DNA of 39,039 nt from Desulfonatronospira sp. (GCA_007125075.1 SLDX01000114.1:1-39039); one strand, 5' to 3'; counted from the first letter of the stretch, positions 16,838-26,265 are shown. Numbers and translations are program-made. Notes: generated by a model from the letters alone, not told the origin.

Positions 16838-17647
16838 TTAAAGCACAATTTTATCTGCTGCGAATACAGGCCCGTACAGACAGCTTTGGACCATTTCTTC
16901 CTCATTGGTTTTGACTACGCAGCCCAGACATGCTCCAACCCCGCAGGCCATCCTTGTTTCTACCGAAATCTGGACCGAGGCTTTGCAGGCAAGGGCATAC
17001 TTTTGAACAACCTTTAAAAAGGGCATGGGCCCGCAGGCTAATATTTCCCCTTTGGGTGCAAAATCCCGGATGCGTTCGCCAAGAACCTGGGCAAAAGTCT
17101 TCAAATCATCTTCAGAAACCTGATGCATGCTCTCTTTGTGCATTTCTCCGGGCGACTCCTCAAAGGGATAATGCTTCAATGCCAGGCGGTGTCCGAATAA
17201 CATGCTTATTTTCTGCGGATAAGGGTGGTTTTTGCACAGGCCGAGAAAAGGGGCGATGCCCATTCCTCCGGCCAGAATCAGAAGAGGACCCTCAGGCACC
17301 CTGAAACCCCGGCCCAGGGGGCCTGTAACATTGATTGTGCTTCCAGGGTCACAAAGACTTAAAAGTCTTGTTCCCCTGCCCACTACCTGAATAAAAATGC
17401 GCATATATTCAGCAGTTTTTTCACAGATGGAAAAAGGCCTGGGCCAGAGGGGATCTAAACCCCAGCTTTCCGGACGAAGCATTACGAATTGCCCGGGACT
17501 GAACTCCCATAAAGGAGGCTCCAGGTAAAGATGTACAAAATCGCCTGATCCTGCGTATGCTGTACCTAAAACCTTGAGACTGCTGCATTCGGGTTTGTTA
17601 CTCAGGGTATTTTTATCCACCTGCCCACCGTCTTTAAATCTATTCAT
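16838..17647 (-). CDS. pyrK: Dihydroorotate dehydrogenase electron-transfer subunit PyrK
   Basis: The FAD and [2Fe-2S] subunit that links PyrD to NAD+. It has the FAD-binding motif RPFSIC, the nucleotide-binding GGMGIAPFLGL and ACGPMPFL, and a C-terminal cluster motif C-x4-C-x2-C-x12-C (Cys235, 240, 243 and 256 from the start used here). The start is ATG 17645-17647 (269 residues), overlapping recN by eight bases. The longer reading from 17758 would place 37 unrelated residues over the recN end. No strong ribosome-binding site is seen, so translation probably depends on recN coupling. Confidence 0.93.
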   Translation of the reverse strand: MNRFKDGGQVDKNTLSNKPECSSLKVLGTAYAGSGDFVHLYLEPPLWEFSPGQFVMLRPESWGLDPLWPRPFSICEKTAEYMRIFIQVVGRGTRLLSLCDPGSTINVTGPLGRGFRVPEGPLLILAGGMGIAPFLGLCKNHPYPQKISMLFGHRLALKHYPFEESPGEMHKESMHQVSEDDLKTFAQVLGERIRDFAPKGEILACGPMPFLKVVQKYALACKASVQISVETRMACGVGACLGCVVKTNEEEMVQSCLYGPVFAADKIVL

Positions 17648-19229
17648 CAAGATTCGCCGCCATCTCCAGACTGTTTTCTCCTGCGGCCATGCGCGCCAGC
17701 TCAGCTTTGGATTCCAACCTGTCCAGCCTGGCACATAATGTATATGTTTCCTGATCAATGATCTGCTTCTGGACCATGAAATGCCTGTGAGCCAGACAGG
17801 CCAGTTGGGGCCAGTGGGTGATGAGCAGAACCTGTCTGTTTTCGGCCAGTGCAGCTATCCTTTGTCCGACCTGATTCAGGGTGTTTCCTCCGATGCCCGA
17901 GTCCACCTCATCAAAAAGAAGGGTGGGCAGGTTTTTTTCCGAGTGCAGACAGACCAGGGCCAGCATGAATCTGGACAATTCACCTCCGGAAGCAATCTTG
18001 TCCAGCGGCTGGGGAGGCTGACCCGGATTGGGGATCCAGAGCAGTCTGGGCTTATCTTCTGCAATGTCCGGATAAATCTCTTCGGGTACAAATTCAAAGT
18101 CAACCAGGACATGTTCAGAGAAACCAAGAAACTTAAGTTCTTTTTCCAGATCGGCCTTAAGCTTTTCTGCACATTCCCTGCGCATCCGGTTCAATTTCTG
18201 AACTACATGAGCCAGCTTTTGAGCAACTTCTTCCTCTTTTCGCTCCAGTTGAACGATTTCCAGGCGCCCCTCATCCAGAAAGGAGAGATGTGCGCCAATT
18301 TCCCGGTCCAGATGCATAATCTGATCCAGGCTGCGATTCAGTCTTCTTTTTAGTTGGGCCAGTTCCCAAAGCCTGGCTTCCACATTCTCAAGCTCCCTGC
18401 CGTCATCTTCCTGCAGAGATGATTTTAAGGTACGGTCAAGTTCCTGTAAAAATAAGAGCAGGTTTTCCATTTCCGAAGCCTGGCTCAGAAAATTCTGATT
18501 CAGCCGGCTTAAATGATCTATAGTTCGGAACAGTTCATGCGCTGAATCCAGCACCCTGGTTTCAGGTGCGTGCAGCAGATCCACAGCTTTCTTGATTTCT
18601 TCATTCAATTCAGACCTGGTCTTAATTTCTTCACGCCTGAGCATCAGTTCTTCTTCTTCGCCGGGCTTGGGCCGCACCTGGTCTATTCTTGATTTCTGAT
18701 ATTCCAATAGATCTTTTTTTTCCTCAAGTTCTACCAGCTTTTTGTGAACCTCATCCTTTCGCTCCAGCAACTTCTGCAGACTGTTCAACACCTCGTCTTT
18801 TTCCTTCAGCAGCAGAAAGTCATCAAGAAAAGCATCCACGATCCGGATATGCTGCCCGGGTTTCAACAGCTTTTGCTGGCCATGCTGGCTGGTGTGGATC
18901 AAAAGTCTCTCTCTTAAACATTGGATGGCATCCAGAGAACTCAATGAGTCGTTCAGGTAAAAGCGGCTTCGCCCGGAAACGTAAGCCAGCTCTCTTTTCA
19001 GTATATATTCATTTCCATCCTGAACGAAAATTCCCTCCACCACAGCTTTGTCATGTCCGGGGCGGATCATGGTCGTGGACATCTTCTCACCCAGTAGAAA
19101 ATCCAGGGCCTTCATTATAAACGTCTTGCCTGCTCCTGATTCTCCGGTCAGCACATTGAGTCCGGAATGAAATTCCAGCTCCATATCATGGATCAAAGCC
19201 AGATTTTTTATCCGCAATAATTCGAGCAT
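17640..19229 (-). CDS. recN: DNA repair protein RecN
   Basis: A 529-residue SMC-like ATPase acting in double-strand-break repair. The N-terminal half has Walker A GESGAGKT (29-36; most homologues have GETGAGKS). A long coiled coil spans about 160-370 with many Glu/Lys/Leu residues. The C-terminal half has the ABC signature SGGELSRFMLAL and Walker B LLFDEVDSGIGG, then LLITHWPQLA. It appears to be the first gene of the recN-pyrK-pyrD run. An inverted repeat lies just upstream (19241-19270) and could be an SOS operator. Confidence 0.96.
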   Translation of the reverse strand: MLELLRIKNLALIHDMELEFHSGLNVLTGESGAGKTFIMKALDFLLGEKMSTTMIRPGHDKAVVEGIFVQDGNEYILKRELAYVSGRSRFYLNDSLSSLDAIQCLRERLLIHTSQHGQQKLLKPGQHIRIVDAFLDDFLLLKEKDEVLNSLQKLLERKDEVHKKLVELEEKKDLLEYQKSRIDQVRPKPGEEEELMLRREEIKTRSELNEEIKKAVDLLHAPETRVLDSAHELFRTIDHLSRLNQNFLSQASEMENLLLFLQELDRTLKSSLQEDDGRELENVEARLWELAQLKRRLNRSLDQIMHLDREIGAHLSFLDEGRLEIVQLERKEEEVAQKLAHVVQKLNRMRRECAEKLKADLEKELKFLGFSEHVLVDFEFVPEEIYPDIAEDKPRLLWIPNPGQPPQPLDKIASGGELSRFMLALVCLHSEKNLPTLLFDEVDSGIGGNTLNQVGQRIAALAENRQVLLITHWPQLACLAHRHFMVQKQIIDQETYTLCARLDRLESKAELARMAAGENSLEMAANLDE

Positions 19230-19240
19230 ATAGGTTTGCC

Positions 19241-19270
19241 TTGATTGCTGTCACAAAAACAGCTGGTCAA
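19241..19270. promoter_or_regulatory. Inverted repeat upstream of recN, candidate operator
   Basis: GCTGT (19247-19251) and ACAGC (19259-19263) form a 5-bp dyad with a 7-base spacer, flanked by TTGA and TCAA that extend the symmetry with a one-base offset. It starts 11 bases before the recN ATG and contains a TTGACC -35-like hexamer on the minus strand. Position and CTGT...ACAG arms recall LexA boxes, but the spacer is one base shorter than the E. coli consensus. Confidence 0.35.
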
Positions 19271-19282
19271 TTGAAATTTCAC

Positions 19283-19302
19283 AACAGGCACATGAGCCTG
19301 TT
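19283..19302. other. Short perfect hairpin in the oppF-recN gap
   Basis: AACAGGC (19283-19289) and GCCTGTT (19296-19302) pair perfectly around a six-base loop. No U-tract follows on the minus strand. It could be a weak terminator, an RNA-processing stem or an operator. Confidence 0.4.
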
Positions 19303-19544
19303 TAAAGGGATAATATGCCGGCTGTACTTGATGAAAGAAACGTGCATCTTTTTTTTCTTTACTATAAACCGGTCATAGATGCAAAGATGAAACAGGACTT
19401 CTTAAATAATCTTATGGCATTCAAACAGACGCCCGGTTAAAATTAAACCTTCAAAGGTAAAGAGGATGAATAGATCCTGATCCAATCCCCGGCTGATTGT
19501 GTCCTTGAGGCTTACCTGTCTTCTTCAAATACTTTTGGTATACA

Positions 19545-20447
19545 CTACAGTCTGGGCACTGCCTCAAGCAGTTTTATGGTATAGGGGTGCTGGGGGCTGC
19601 GATAGATGTCTTCTGCACTGGCCTGTTCCACAATTTTTCCCTGGTTCATTACCAGAACGTAATTGCTGATGTGTTCGACTATGGCCAGATCATGAGCGAT
19701 GAACAGGTAGGTCAACCCAAGCTCCTCCTGCAGGTCCTGAAGCAGATTGATTATTGTCGCCTGCACTGAGACATCCAGGGCGCTTACCGGCTCGTCGCAA
19801 ATGATGAATTCAGGCTCAACTGCAAGCGCCCTGGCAATGCCTATGCGCTGTCTCTGCCCCCCGCTGAACTGATGTGGATAGCGTCTGAGATGATCAGGAT
19901 CAAGCCCCACCTGCCTGAGCAGTCCAGCTGCCCTGTCCCTTCTCTGCTCGATGTTCATCTGAGGAAAATGAATGCTCAGCGGCTCTCCCAGGATCTGCTC
20001 CACACTCATACGCGGGTTAAGCGAATTGAATGGATCCTGGAAAATCATCTGAATCTTTTTGCGGTAGGGAAAGAAAGTCTTTTTGCTCAGCGAGCCGGTT
20101 TCAACCCCCAGGTAGCGGATACTTCCGGCTGTGGGCCGGATCAGTCTGACCAGGCAGCGTCCAATGGTGGTTTTGCCGCTGCCGCTCTCTCCCACCAGGC
20201 CCACAGTACTGCCTGAAGAGACATTGAAAGAGACATCGTCAACAGCATGCACATAACCTCTTATACGCCTTAATAGGCCCCCATGCACAGGAAAATAAAC
20301 CTTGAGGTTTTTGACCTCGAGCAGGGGTTTGATTCCTTCAGGGGAAGAACTGATGGAGATCCTGCCTGTTTCCGGCCCGGCCATTGCTGAGCTGTAACTA
20401 TTGGACGTATTATGCATTATCAGAACTTTCAGATGAAACGCGCTCAT
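19545..20447 (-). CDS. oppF: Oligopeptide/dipeptide ABC transporter ATP-binding protein, OppF type
   Basis: One of two ATPases of the peptide importer. Walker [10 protein letters not shown], the [13 protein letters not shown]-loop region, signature SGGQRQRIG, Walker [18 protein letters not shown]-loop AHDL and the C-terminal [11 protein letters not shown] typical of the Opp/Dpp family are all visible. Annotated from 20447 (300 residues). An internal ATG at 20417 (290 residues, overlapping oppD by eight bases) is an equally good start, as the core begins only at about residue 42. It is the last gene of the opp cluster. Confidence 0.92.
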   Translation of the reverse strand: MSAFHLKVLIMHNTSNSYSSAMAGPETGRISISSSPEGIKPLLEVKNLKVYFPVHGGLLRRIRGYVHAVDDVSFNVSSGSTVGLVGESGSGKTTIGRCLVRLIRPTAGSIRYLGVETGSLSKKTFFPYRKKIQMIFQDPFNSLNPRMSVEQILGEPLSIHFPQMNIEQRRDRAAGLLRQVGLDPDHLRRYPHQFSGGQRQRIGIARALAVEPEFIICDEPVSALDVSVQATIINLLQDLQEELGLTYLFIAHDLAIVEHISNYVLVMNQGKIVEQASAEDIYRSPQHPYTIKLLEAVPRL

Positions 20448-21285
20448 ATTCGGACTCTATTGTAGGCAGACGGCGCAGCTTTCTGCCCAGCAGGGGAATG
20501 CACCCGATGAGAGCCCTGGTATAAGGGTGTGCGGGGTTTTTCATAATTTGAAGAGCATCACCCTGCTCCACAATCCTGCCTCTGAGCATGACCGCCACGT
20601 GGTGCGCAAAACCCGAAACAATGCCGAAATTGTGCGTGATGAGCATTATGGACATGCCCAGCTTATCCCTGATCTCCTTTAGCAAATCCATGATCTGGGC
20701 CTGAATGGTTACGTCCAGGGCGGTAGTCGGCTCGTCCGCAACCAGCAGTCTGGGCCTGCAGGCCAGTGCCATGGCGATCATCACCCTTTGCTGCATGCCC
20801 CCGCTAAGCTGATGCGGATAATCCTGAAAACGCTTTTCAGGCTGGTGGATATGCACCATGTCCAGGGCTTTGATGATTTCCTTGCGCATGTCTTTAACCT
20901 CTGGTCTGTGCAGCCTTATTGCCTCAGCCAGCTGATAGCCTATGGTGAACACAGGATTTAAAGCGGTGCCCGGTTCCTGAAAGATGTAAGCAATATGTCT
21001 GCCTCGATATCTGCGCAGTTCCTTTGAGGAGCATTGCAGCAAGTTCTTCCCCTGATAAAACACCTGCCCCTGTACACGGCACACCGGGGGCGGCGGAAGA
21101 AGCCCGGTCAGGGAGAGTCCGGTGACGCTCTTGCCGCTGCCGCTCTCTCCGACTACGGCAAGTACCCGGCCCTTATCTATGGAAAATGAGATGTCCTGCA
21201 CGGCTTTGTGCACTTCTCCGTGGGCCTCAAAATCAATGCGCAAATTGTGCACCTCCAGCAGTTTATCTCCTTGAGATGCGGACAT
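20410..21285 (-). CDS. oppD: Oligopeptide/dipeptide ABC transporter ATP-binding protein, OppD type
   Basis: A 291-residue ATPase pairing with OppF. Walker [10 protein letters not shown]-loop [12 protein letters not shown], signature [12 protein letters not shown], Walker [17 protein letters not shown] and the C-terminal [12 protein letters not shown] (oligo_HPY) are clear. The H-loop reads THNFG where most family members have THDL; the switch histidine itself is kept. ATG start with GGGAG eight bases upstream. A 129-base gap separates it from oppC, unlike the tight spacing elsewhere in the cluster. Confidence 0.93.
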   Translation of the reverse strand: MSASQGDKLLEVHNLRIDFEAHGEVHKAVQDISFSIDKGRVLAVVGESGSGKSVTGLSLTGLLPPPPVCRVQGQVFYQGKNLLQCSSKELRRYRGRHIAYIFQEPGTALNPVFTIGYQLAEAIRLHRPEVKDMRKEIIKALDMVHIHQPEKRFQDYPHQLSGGMQQRVMIAMALACRPRLLVADEPTTALDVTIQAQIMDLLKEIRDKLGMSIMLITHNFGIVSGFAHHVAVMLRGRIVEQGDALQIMKNPAHPYTRALIGCIPLLGRKLRRLPTIESEYERVSSESSDNA

Positions 21286-21414
21286 TATGGAACTCCCTGA
21301 TCTTTTTGCATCGGTTTGGCTTTATTAGTCTTTTTTATTATTGACAGAAAAGCTTATGATCAACTCCGAAAAAAATACTTAAGCCTTGAGTTGCTGAAAG
21401 TATTGAAATTTTGA
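21286..21414 (-). promoter_or_regulatory. oppC-oppD gap with possible internal promoter
   Basis: This AT-rich 129-base gap interrupts an otherwise compact operon. On the minus strand TTGATC (21358-21363) is followed after 17 bases by TAATAA (21335-21340), or after 15 by AATAAT (21337-21342). Either could serve as a weak promoter giving separate expression of the two ATPase genes. No hairpin strong enough to be a terminator is visible. Confidence 0.3.
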
Positions 21415-22467
21415 TCAACGCTTTACCATCTGCTGTCTGGGATCTACGATATCGCGAAGCACATCCCCCAGAACATTAAAAGTAATTACCGTAACGAAAA
21501 TCGCAGCTCCAGGAAGGAGCAGCCACCACAGGTTCAAGGTGAAGACCTTGAGCTCCTGGGCCTGCTGCAGCATAAGCCCCCAGGAAGTGCCCGGTTCCTG
21601 AATGCCCAGACCCAGAAAACTAAGCGCGGCTTCAGCAAGAATATATGCCGGAATGCTGAGAGTCGCCGCGACCAGAAGATAACTGGCCAGGTTGGGCAAA
21701 AAATGCTTGAATAAAATTTTGAAACTGCTCTGCCCCATGACCTCGGCAGCCAGTACAAAGTGACGCTGACGCAGGGACAGGGCCATGCCTCTTATGATCC
21801 TTGCCGCTCCGGCCCAGCCGATAAGTGAGAGAATGATCACAATGACCAGGTACATCTGTTCTGGTTCAAAATATTCGGCCAGTGCTCCTCTAAGGGCGAT
21901 AAGCAGGTAAAGCGACGGCACGGCGATGATGAATTCCACCATGCGCATGGCTGCAAAGTCCACCCGGCCACCGAAATATCCGGCTACTCCTCCTACAATG
22001 AACCCCAGGGTCATGGTGATGCAGATCCCGATGAAACCAATGCTCAGAGAAACCTGAGCTCCGTAGAGCAGCCGGGAAAAAACATCTCTTCCGGTTCCGT
22101 CGCTGCCTAAAAGATATAGCCGGTGTGTTTCTTCCACCTGGAAAAGTCGTATATCAGCAGGAATAACACCCCACAGGCGGTATTCCGCTCCGGAGGCAAA
22201 AAAGCTCACTGGAACGGTGGCACCTTCTACAGGCTCGTATCTGGCTGCTGAAGGATCGACCTGTTCATACACCTGCACATGTGGACGCCAATCAACCATT
22301 AAAATTCTGGTGGGCGGATGGTAGGCGTTGTTCAGATCCTGATCTGTGGGCAGATAAGGAGCCAGGAACTGAGAAAATATCGTACATATGTATAAGATCC
22401 CTAAAATTGTCAGGCAGACCACTCCGAGCGGACGGCGTGATATTTCCTTGAACAGATGCTTGATCAT
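21415..22467 (-). CDS. oppC: Peptide ABC transporter permease, OppC type
   Basis: A 350-residue inner-membrane permease. After the first membrane segment (about 15-36) there is a periplasmic insertion of about 85 residues containing PVSFFASGAEYRLWGVIPAD. The standard core begins with LLGSDGTGRDVFSRLLYGAQ, and five further membrane segments follow. The EAA coupling loop is seen as VLAAEVMGQSSFKILFKHFLPN. The ending ALSFLGLGIQEPGTSWGLML is typical of the Dpp/Opp C family. It starts five bases after oppB. Confidence 0.92.
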   Translation of the reverse strand: MIKHLFKEISRRPLGVVCLTILGILYICTIFSQFLAPYLPTDQDLNNAYHPPTRILMVDWRPHVQVYEQVDPSAARYEPVEGATVPVSFFASGAEYRLWGVIPADIRLFQVEETHRLYLLGSDGTGRDVFSRLLYGAQVSLSIGFIGICITMTLGFIVGGVAGYFGGRVDFAAMRMVEFIIAVPSLYLLIALRGALAEYFEPEQMYLVIVIILSLIGWAGAARIIRGMALSLRQRHFVLAAEVMGQSSFKILFKHFLPNLASYLLVAATLSIPAYILAEAALSFLGLGIQEPGTSWGLMLQQAQELKVFTLNLWWLLLPGAAIFVTVITFNVLGDVLRDIVDPRQQMVKR

Positions 22468-22472
22468 GGGTT

Positions 22473-23444
22473 CTAATTCTTCTCAAGCCTGATTCTGGGG
22501 TCAGACCAGGCCAGAAGGAGGTCCGCAATCAGATTGCCCAGCATGAGCATGACACAGCCCATAAGCACCGCTGCTACGACCACGAATTCATCCTGACGCA
22601 TGAGCGCTTCAAATATCAGCTGACCAAGCCCTGGATAGTTCATCACGTTTTCAACCAGGATGGAACCCGAGAGCAATGTAGCCAGGATGAAGCCTGACCC
22701 GCTCACCAGAGGGTTGATGGCGTTGCGCAGAACGTGCAGAAACATTATCCGGCCTTCTGGAACACCCTTGGCCCTGGCTGTGGTCACAAAATCAGAACGG
22801 ACGTAATCCAGAAAATTGGCCCGCATAATGCGCATGTAGCTGGCCACGCTGCCCATGCCCAGCACAATGGTGGGAAGAACCAGATGGTGGGCATAATCAG
22901 CCATGCGTCCCCAGAAAGACATGAACTCGTGTTCAACAGAACTTAATCCTCCGGTGGGAAAAAGACCTGTCTGAGCGGCAAACATGACTGCCAGCAGGGC
23001 CAGAAAGAATTCAGGAATGGACAGGGCGGCATAGGCGAACATGGAGCTGATGCGATCAAAGATGGAATCCTTGTATATGGCCGCCAGCACTCCCAGAGGA
23101 ATGGCCAGGCACAGGGCAAAGAGTATGGACAGGGCGGACAGGACCAGAGTTGCAGGAATACGCTGCCACAGAAGCTCGGTTACCGGCACCCGGTAAATCC
23201 AGGATTCTCCGAGGTTGCCCTGCACCACATTGCCGACCCAGATAAAGTATCTGGTATGCCAGGGCTCTCCGAGAGCGAATTCCTGCTCCATGCGCTCTAT
23301 GTATTCCGCAGGAATATCTTCCTGACTGCGGGCCACATCCAGAAAATCTCCCGGCGCCACAGCCATGAGAATGAACACCAGAACGGATATGCCGAACAGG
23401 AGAGGAACAGCGGACAGAATACGCCTGATTATAAAAGCCAGCAT
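22473..23444 (-). CDS. oppB: Peptide ABC transporter permease, OppB type
   Basis: An inner-membrane permease partner of OppC with the family start (M)LAFIIRRILSAVPLLFGISVLVF, six membrane segments, and the EAA loop DFVTTARAKGVPEGRIMFLHVLRNAINPL. The ATG at 23442-23444 shares one base with the oppA stop (TGATG). A TTG one codon earlier is possible but less likely. This reading gives 323 residues. Confidence 0.93.
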   Translation of the reverse strand: MLAFIIRRILSAVPLLFGISVLVFILMAVAPGDFLDVARSQEDIPAEYIERMEQEFALGEPWHTRYFIWVGNVVQGNLGESWIYRVPVTELLWQRIPATLVLSALSILFALCLAIPLGVLAAIYKDSIFDRISSMFAYAALSIPEFFLALLAVMFAAQTGLFPTGGLSSVEHEFMSFWGRMADYAHHLVLPTIVLGMGSVASYMRIMRANFLDYVRSDFVTTARAKGVPEGRIMFLHVLRNAINPLVSGSGFILATLLSGSILVENVMNYPGLGQLIFEALMRQDEFVVVAAVLMGCVMLMLGNLIADLLLAWSDPRIRLEKN

Positions 23445-25270
23445 CAATGTTCCCGGTCAAGATAAAGTTCATCGATATTCCAGATCACAGAACCCATGGC
23501 TGGAATGCGCACGTTTCGCCACTTGTCCTTGAGCCCCGCGTAGGCATGCGGAGTGAGCAGATAAAGCAGCGGCAACTGCTCTGAAAAAATTTCCTGCATG
23601 CGATGCACGTAATCCACCCTTTCTTCCAGATCAAAGATCTCTTCCGAGGCATAGACAAGCTCATCCACATTTGCCTCCCATTCAGTCTGAGGCTCTTCCT
23701 GCTCCGGATTCCACAGATGAAGGCGCCCTGAGCTCAGGTAAATGGCCCTCCCTCCTGATGGATCCGCCCCTCCTGTAAATCCCATCATGGCCGCCTCATA
23801 CTCAAAATGTCTGCTGATGCGGGCCACCAGTGTGCCGAAATCCAGATACCTCACCCTGACCCGGATTCCCAGATCCCGCATGTTTTCCCTGAAAGTGGAC
23901 ATGATCTGGGGAGTGATGTCGTCACCTTCAGAAGCGTATACGTCAAAAATCACCGGATTGCCATGCTTATCATAAAGCTGGCCGCCTTCCCTGAACTCAA
24001 ATCCCTGTTCCTCAAGCAACTCAATCGCTCTGCGGGGATCATACGGATATTTCGGAACTTCCGGATTGTGCCAGCGCTGATTAGCCGGGCTGATAATCGA
24101 GTGCAAAAGCTCGGCCCTGCCGAAATATACGCTTTGAATCAGCCCTTCCCGGTTGAATCCGTGCAGTATTGCCTGCCTGAAATATTTATTGGTGAACCAT
24201 TCCAGCTTATGGGGCTCAACATATGGCCGGCCGTCTTCATTTACCCCTGGTTTTTGATTGAACCACAAGAACCTGATGCCTGTGGCCGGTCCGCGGTGAT
24301 GCACGGTGAAGCCGTGCAGCGGCGCATTTCTGCTCACTCCGACAACATCTCCGGGAGCAATGTCTGCGGCGTCTATCTGGCCTGAAGCGAATAGAACCGT
24401 AGCGGTGTTGCGGTCCTGAACAAATCTGGTGATCAGGTAATCAACATATGGCAGTCTTTGTCCCCTGCTGTCCACTCGCCAGTAATGCGGATTGGGTTCA
24501 AATATGATCCGTTGACCCGGACGAAAGGAATGAACACTGAACGGTCCGGTTCCAACCAGTTCGCCTGATTCATGCATGGCCGTACGCACGCTCCATTCCT
24601 GCAGCAGAGTGCCCTGTTCATAAGCATCAACAAGTTTATGCCTGGGCAGGATTCCGATAAAGCCTATGACGTACAAAAAGGGGGAATAGGGTCTGGCTGT
24701 GGTGAATCTTACTGTATGCCGGTCAAGCTTTTCAAACCCTATGGGTTTTCCGGCTATAATATATTGTCCCTGGTACCTGTTGGGATAGCGTTCATCAAAG
24801 AGGGCCTTGAAGGTAAAAATTACATCGGCGGCAGTGAATGGCTCTCCATCACTCCAGAGAACACCCCGGCGAAGATGCATGGTGATGCTCTTATGATCTG
24901 AAGATATTTCCCAGGAACGGGCCAGTTCCGGAACCACCTCCTCCTTAAGGGGATGATAGGAGGTCAGGCCGTTTAAAAAGCGTCCGATAGCCTGGCTGGA
25001 ATAAGCATCTTCAGCAACCAGGGGATTGAATGTCCTGGGCTGCTGGGATTCCGCGGTGACCAGAATTCCTCCGTAAAGACCCGGCTCAGATTCGGAAACT
25101 TCGGCATCCTGCGGCAAGGGGTGATCTTTGCGCTCTAAAGGGGGTATTTCGCCTTTGCATGCAAAAAGAATCAAGAGCAGACATGTAATCAGGGCAAGTT
25201 TTGGCAGCGCGGCAAGTTTATATATATTTTCAAGCAAAAATTTCTCTAAAACGGGTAATACTGCGTACAT
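23444..25270 (-). CDS. oppA: Peptide ABC transporter substrate-binding lipoprotein, OppA type (SBP_bac_5)
   Basis: An extracytoplasmic solute-binding protein of about 608 residues that delivers peptide-like substrates to OppBC. A hydrophobic segment ends at LFAC (about Cys38), a lipobox with Phe at -2. Family 5 motifs follow: FNPLVAEDAYSSQAIG, WEISSDHKSITMHLRRGVLWSDGEPFTAADVIFTF, VGTGPFSVHSFRPGQ, RQAILHGFNREGL and the C-terminal LPLLYLLTPHAYAGLKD. The start is ATG 25268-25270, sharing one base with the gpsA stop; a GTG one codon earlier is also possible. The substrate cannot be told from sequence; family members take peptides, opines or sugars. Confidence 0.92.
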   Translation of the reverse strand: MYAVLPVLEKFLLENIYKLAALPKLALITCLLLILFACKGEIPPLERKDHPLPQDAEVSESEPGLYGGILVTAESQQPRTFNPLVAEDAYSSQAIGRFLNGLTSYHPLKEEVVPELARSWEISSDHKSITMHLRRGVLWSDGEPFTAADVIFTFKALFDERYPNRYQGQYIIAGKPIGFEKLDRHTVRFTTARPYSPFLYVIGFIGILPRHKLVDAYEQGTLLQEWSVRTAMHESGELVGTGPFSVHSFRPGQRIIFEPNPHYWRVDSRGQRLPYVDYLITRFVQDRNTATVLFASGQIDAADIAPGDVVGVSRNAPLHGFTVHHRGPATGIRFLWFNQKPGVNEDGRPYVEPHKLEWFTNKYFRQAILHGFNREGLIQSVYFGRAELLHSIISPANQRWHNPEVPKYPYDPRRAIELLEEQGFEFREGGQLYDKHGNPVIFDVYASEGDDITPQIMSTFRENMRDLGIRVRVRYLDFGTLVARISRHFEYEAAMMGFTGGADPSGGRAIYLSSGRLHLWNPEQEEPQTEWEANVDELVYASEEIFDLEERVDYVHRMQEIFSEQLPLLYLLTPHAYAGLKDKWRNVRIPAMGSVIWNIDELYLDREH

Positions 25271-26265
25271 CACTCCATCTTCAGACCCCTGGTCATCAAT
25301 GATTTCACCCCATGCCCTGGATCCTTGCCCTCAAACAAGACTTGAAATACCTGTTCGGTAATGGGCATATCCACTCCGATTTTGCGGGCCAGATGCCGCA
25401 CAGACTCTGTAGTTTTCACTCCTTCAGCCACGTTTCTTGATCCTGACAAAATCTGATCCAGGTTCATACCCTGGCCCAGCTTAAGTCCCACCTGACGATT
25501 CCGGCTCAGGTCACCAGTGCAGGTAAGCACCAAATCTCCCATCCCTGAAAGGCCCATGAAGGTTCTTTCCTCTCCCCCAAGTTCTACTCCCAGGCGGGCT
25601 ATCTCTGCAAGTCCCCTGGTGATCAAGGCTGCTCTGGCATTATGCCCGAATGAAAGTCCATCGGAAATACCGGTAGCTATGGCTATGATATTTTTCAGCG
25701 CCCCGCCCAGCTCAACTCCTTTGAAGTCACTATTGGCGTACACCCTGAAAAAATCTGTGGAAATCAGATCCTGAAGCTTACGGCCCATTTCAATATCAAT
25801 ACATCCAAGGCTTACTGCCGTAGGCAGCCTTTGACTGACTTCGCGGGCGAAGGAAGGTCCTGAAAGGGCGGCGTAACAGGGATCTTTGTCTTCTAGGACC
25901 TCTTCGATCACTTTGGACATGGGCTTTAGGGTACTCAGTTCTATGCCTTTGCTAGCGCAGACAACAACAGGCCTTTCAGGAAAGAAATCTTTTACATAAT
26001 CAAGTCCCTGACGCGAATACTGTGTGGGTATGGCCAGAAGAAAGTAATCCGCATCCCGCATTACCTCCTGTGCGTCGTCACTGACCTTAAGCCCGGTGTT
26101 TAGCTTGACCTCCGGCAAAAACCAGGTGTTTTTCCCTTTGATGCGAATCTCCCGGACCAGTTCGGGTTCTCTGACCCACAGGGCAACATCATAACCTTTG
26201 CCGGCCAGCATGTCGGCCAGAGAGGTTCCCCAGCTCCCCCCTCCCAGAACTGCAAATTTGGTCAT
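25270..26265 (-). CDS. gpsA: Glycerol-3-phosphate dehydrogenase [NAD(P)+]
   Basis: A 331-residue cytoplasmic enzyme reducing dihydroxyacetone phosphate to sn-glycerol-3-phosphate for phospholipid synthesis. The N-terminal Rossmann loop GGGSWGTSLA, ASKGIE, the substrate-binding LSGPSFA, the catalytic lysine in ELGGALKNIIAIATG, and FMGLSGMGDLVLTC with SRNRQVG are all present. Good site GGAG five bases before ATG. Its stop overlaps the oppA start, so synthesis of a lipid-precursor enzyme and a peptide importer appears coupled. It follows the small secreted protein gene by 16 bases. Confidence 0.97.
   Translation of the reverse strand: MTKFAVLGGGSWGTSLADMLAGKGYDVALWVREPELVREIRIKGKNTWFLPEVKLNTGLKVSDDAQEVMRDADYFLLAIPTQYSRQGLDYVKDFFPERPVVVCASKGIELSTLKPMSKVIEEVLEDKDPCYAALSGPSFAREVSQRLPTAVSLGCIDIEMGRKLQDLISTDFFRVYANSDFKGVELGGALKNIIAIATGISDGLSFGHNARAALITRGLAEIARLGVELGGEERTFMGLSGMGDLVLTCTGDLSRNRQVGLKLGQGMNLDQILSGSRNVAEGVKTTESVRHLARKIGVDMPITEQVFQVLFEGKDPGHGVKSLMTRGLKME

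Larger units (their letters stand above)
19230..19544. other. Intergenic region between oppF and recN
   Basis: This 315-base gap holds no convincing gene. It must contain the end of the opp transcript and the recN promoter. Visible structures are the dyad at 19241-19270 and a 7-bp perfect hairpin AACAGGC/GCCTGTT (19283-19302). Neither has a proper U-tract on the minus strand, so the site of opp termination is unclear. Confidence 0.6.
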
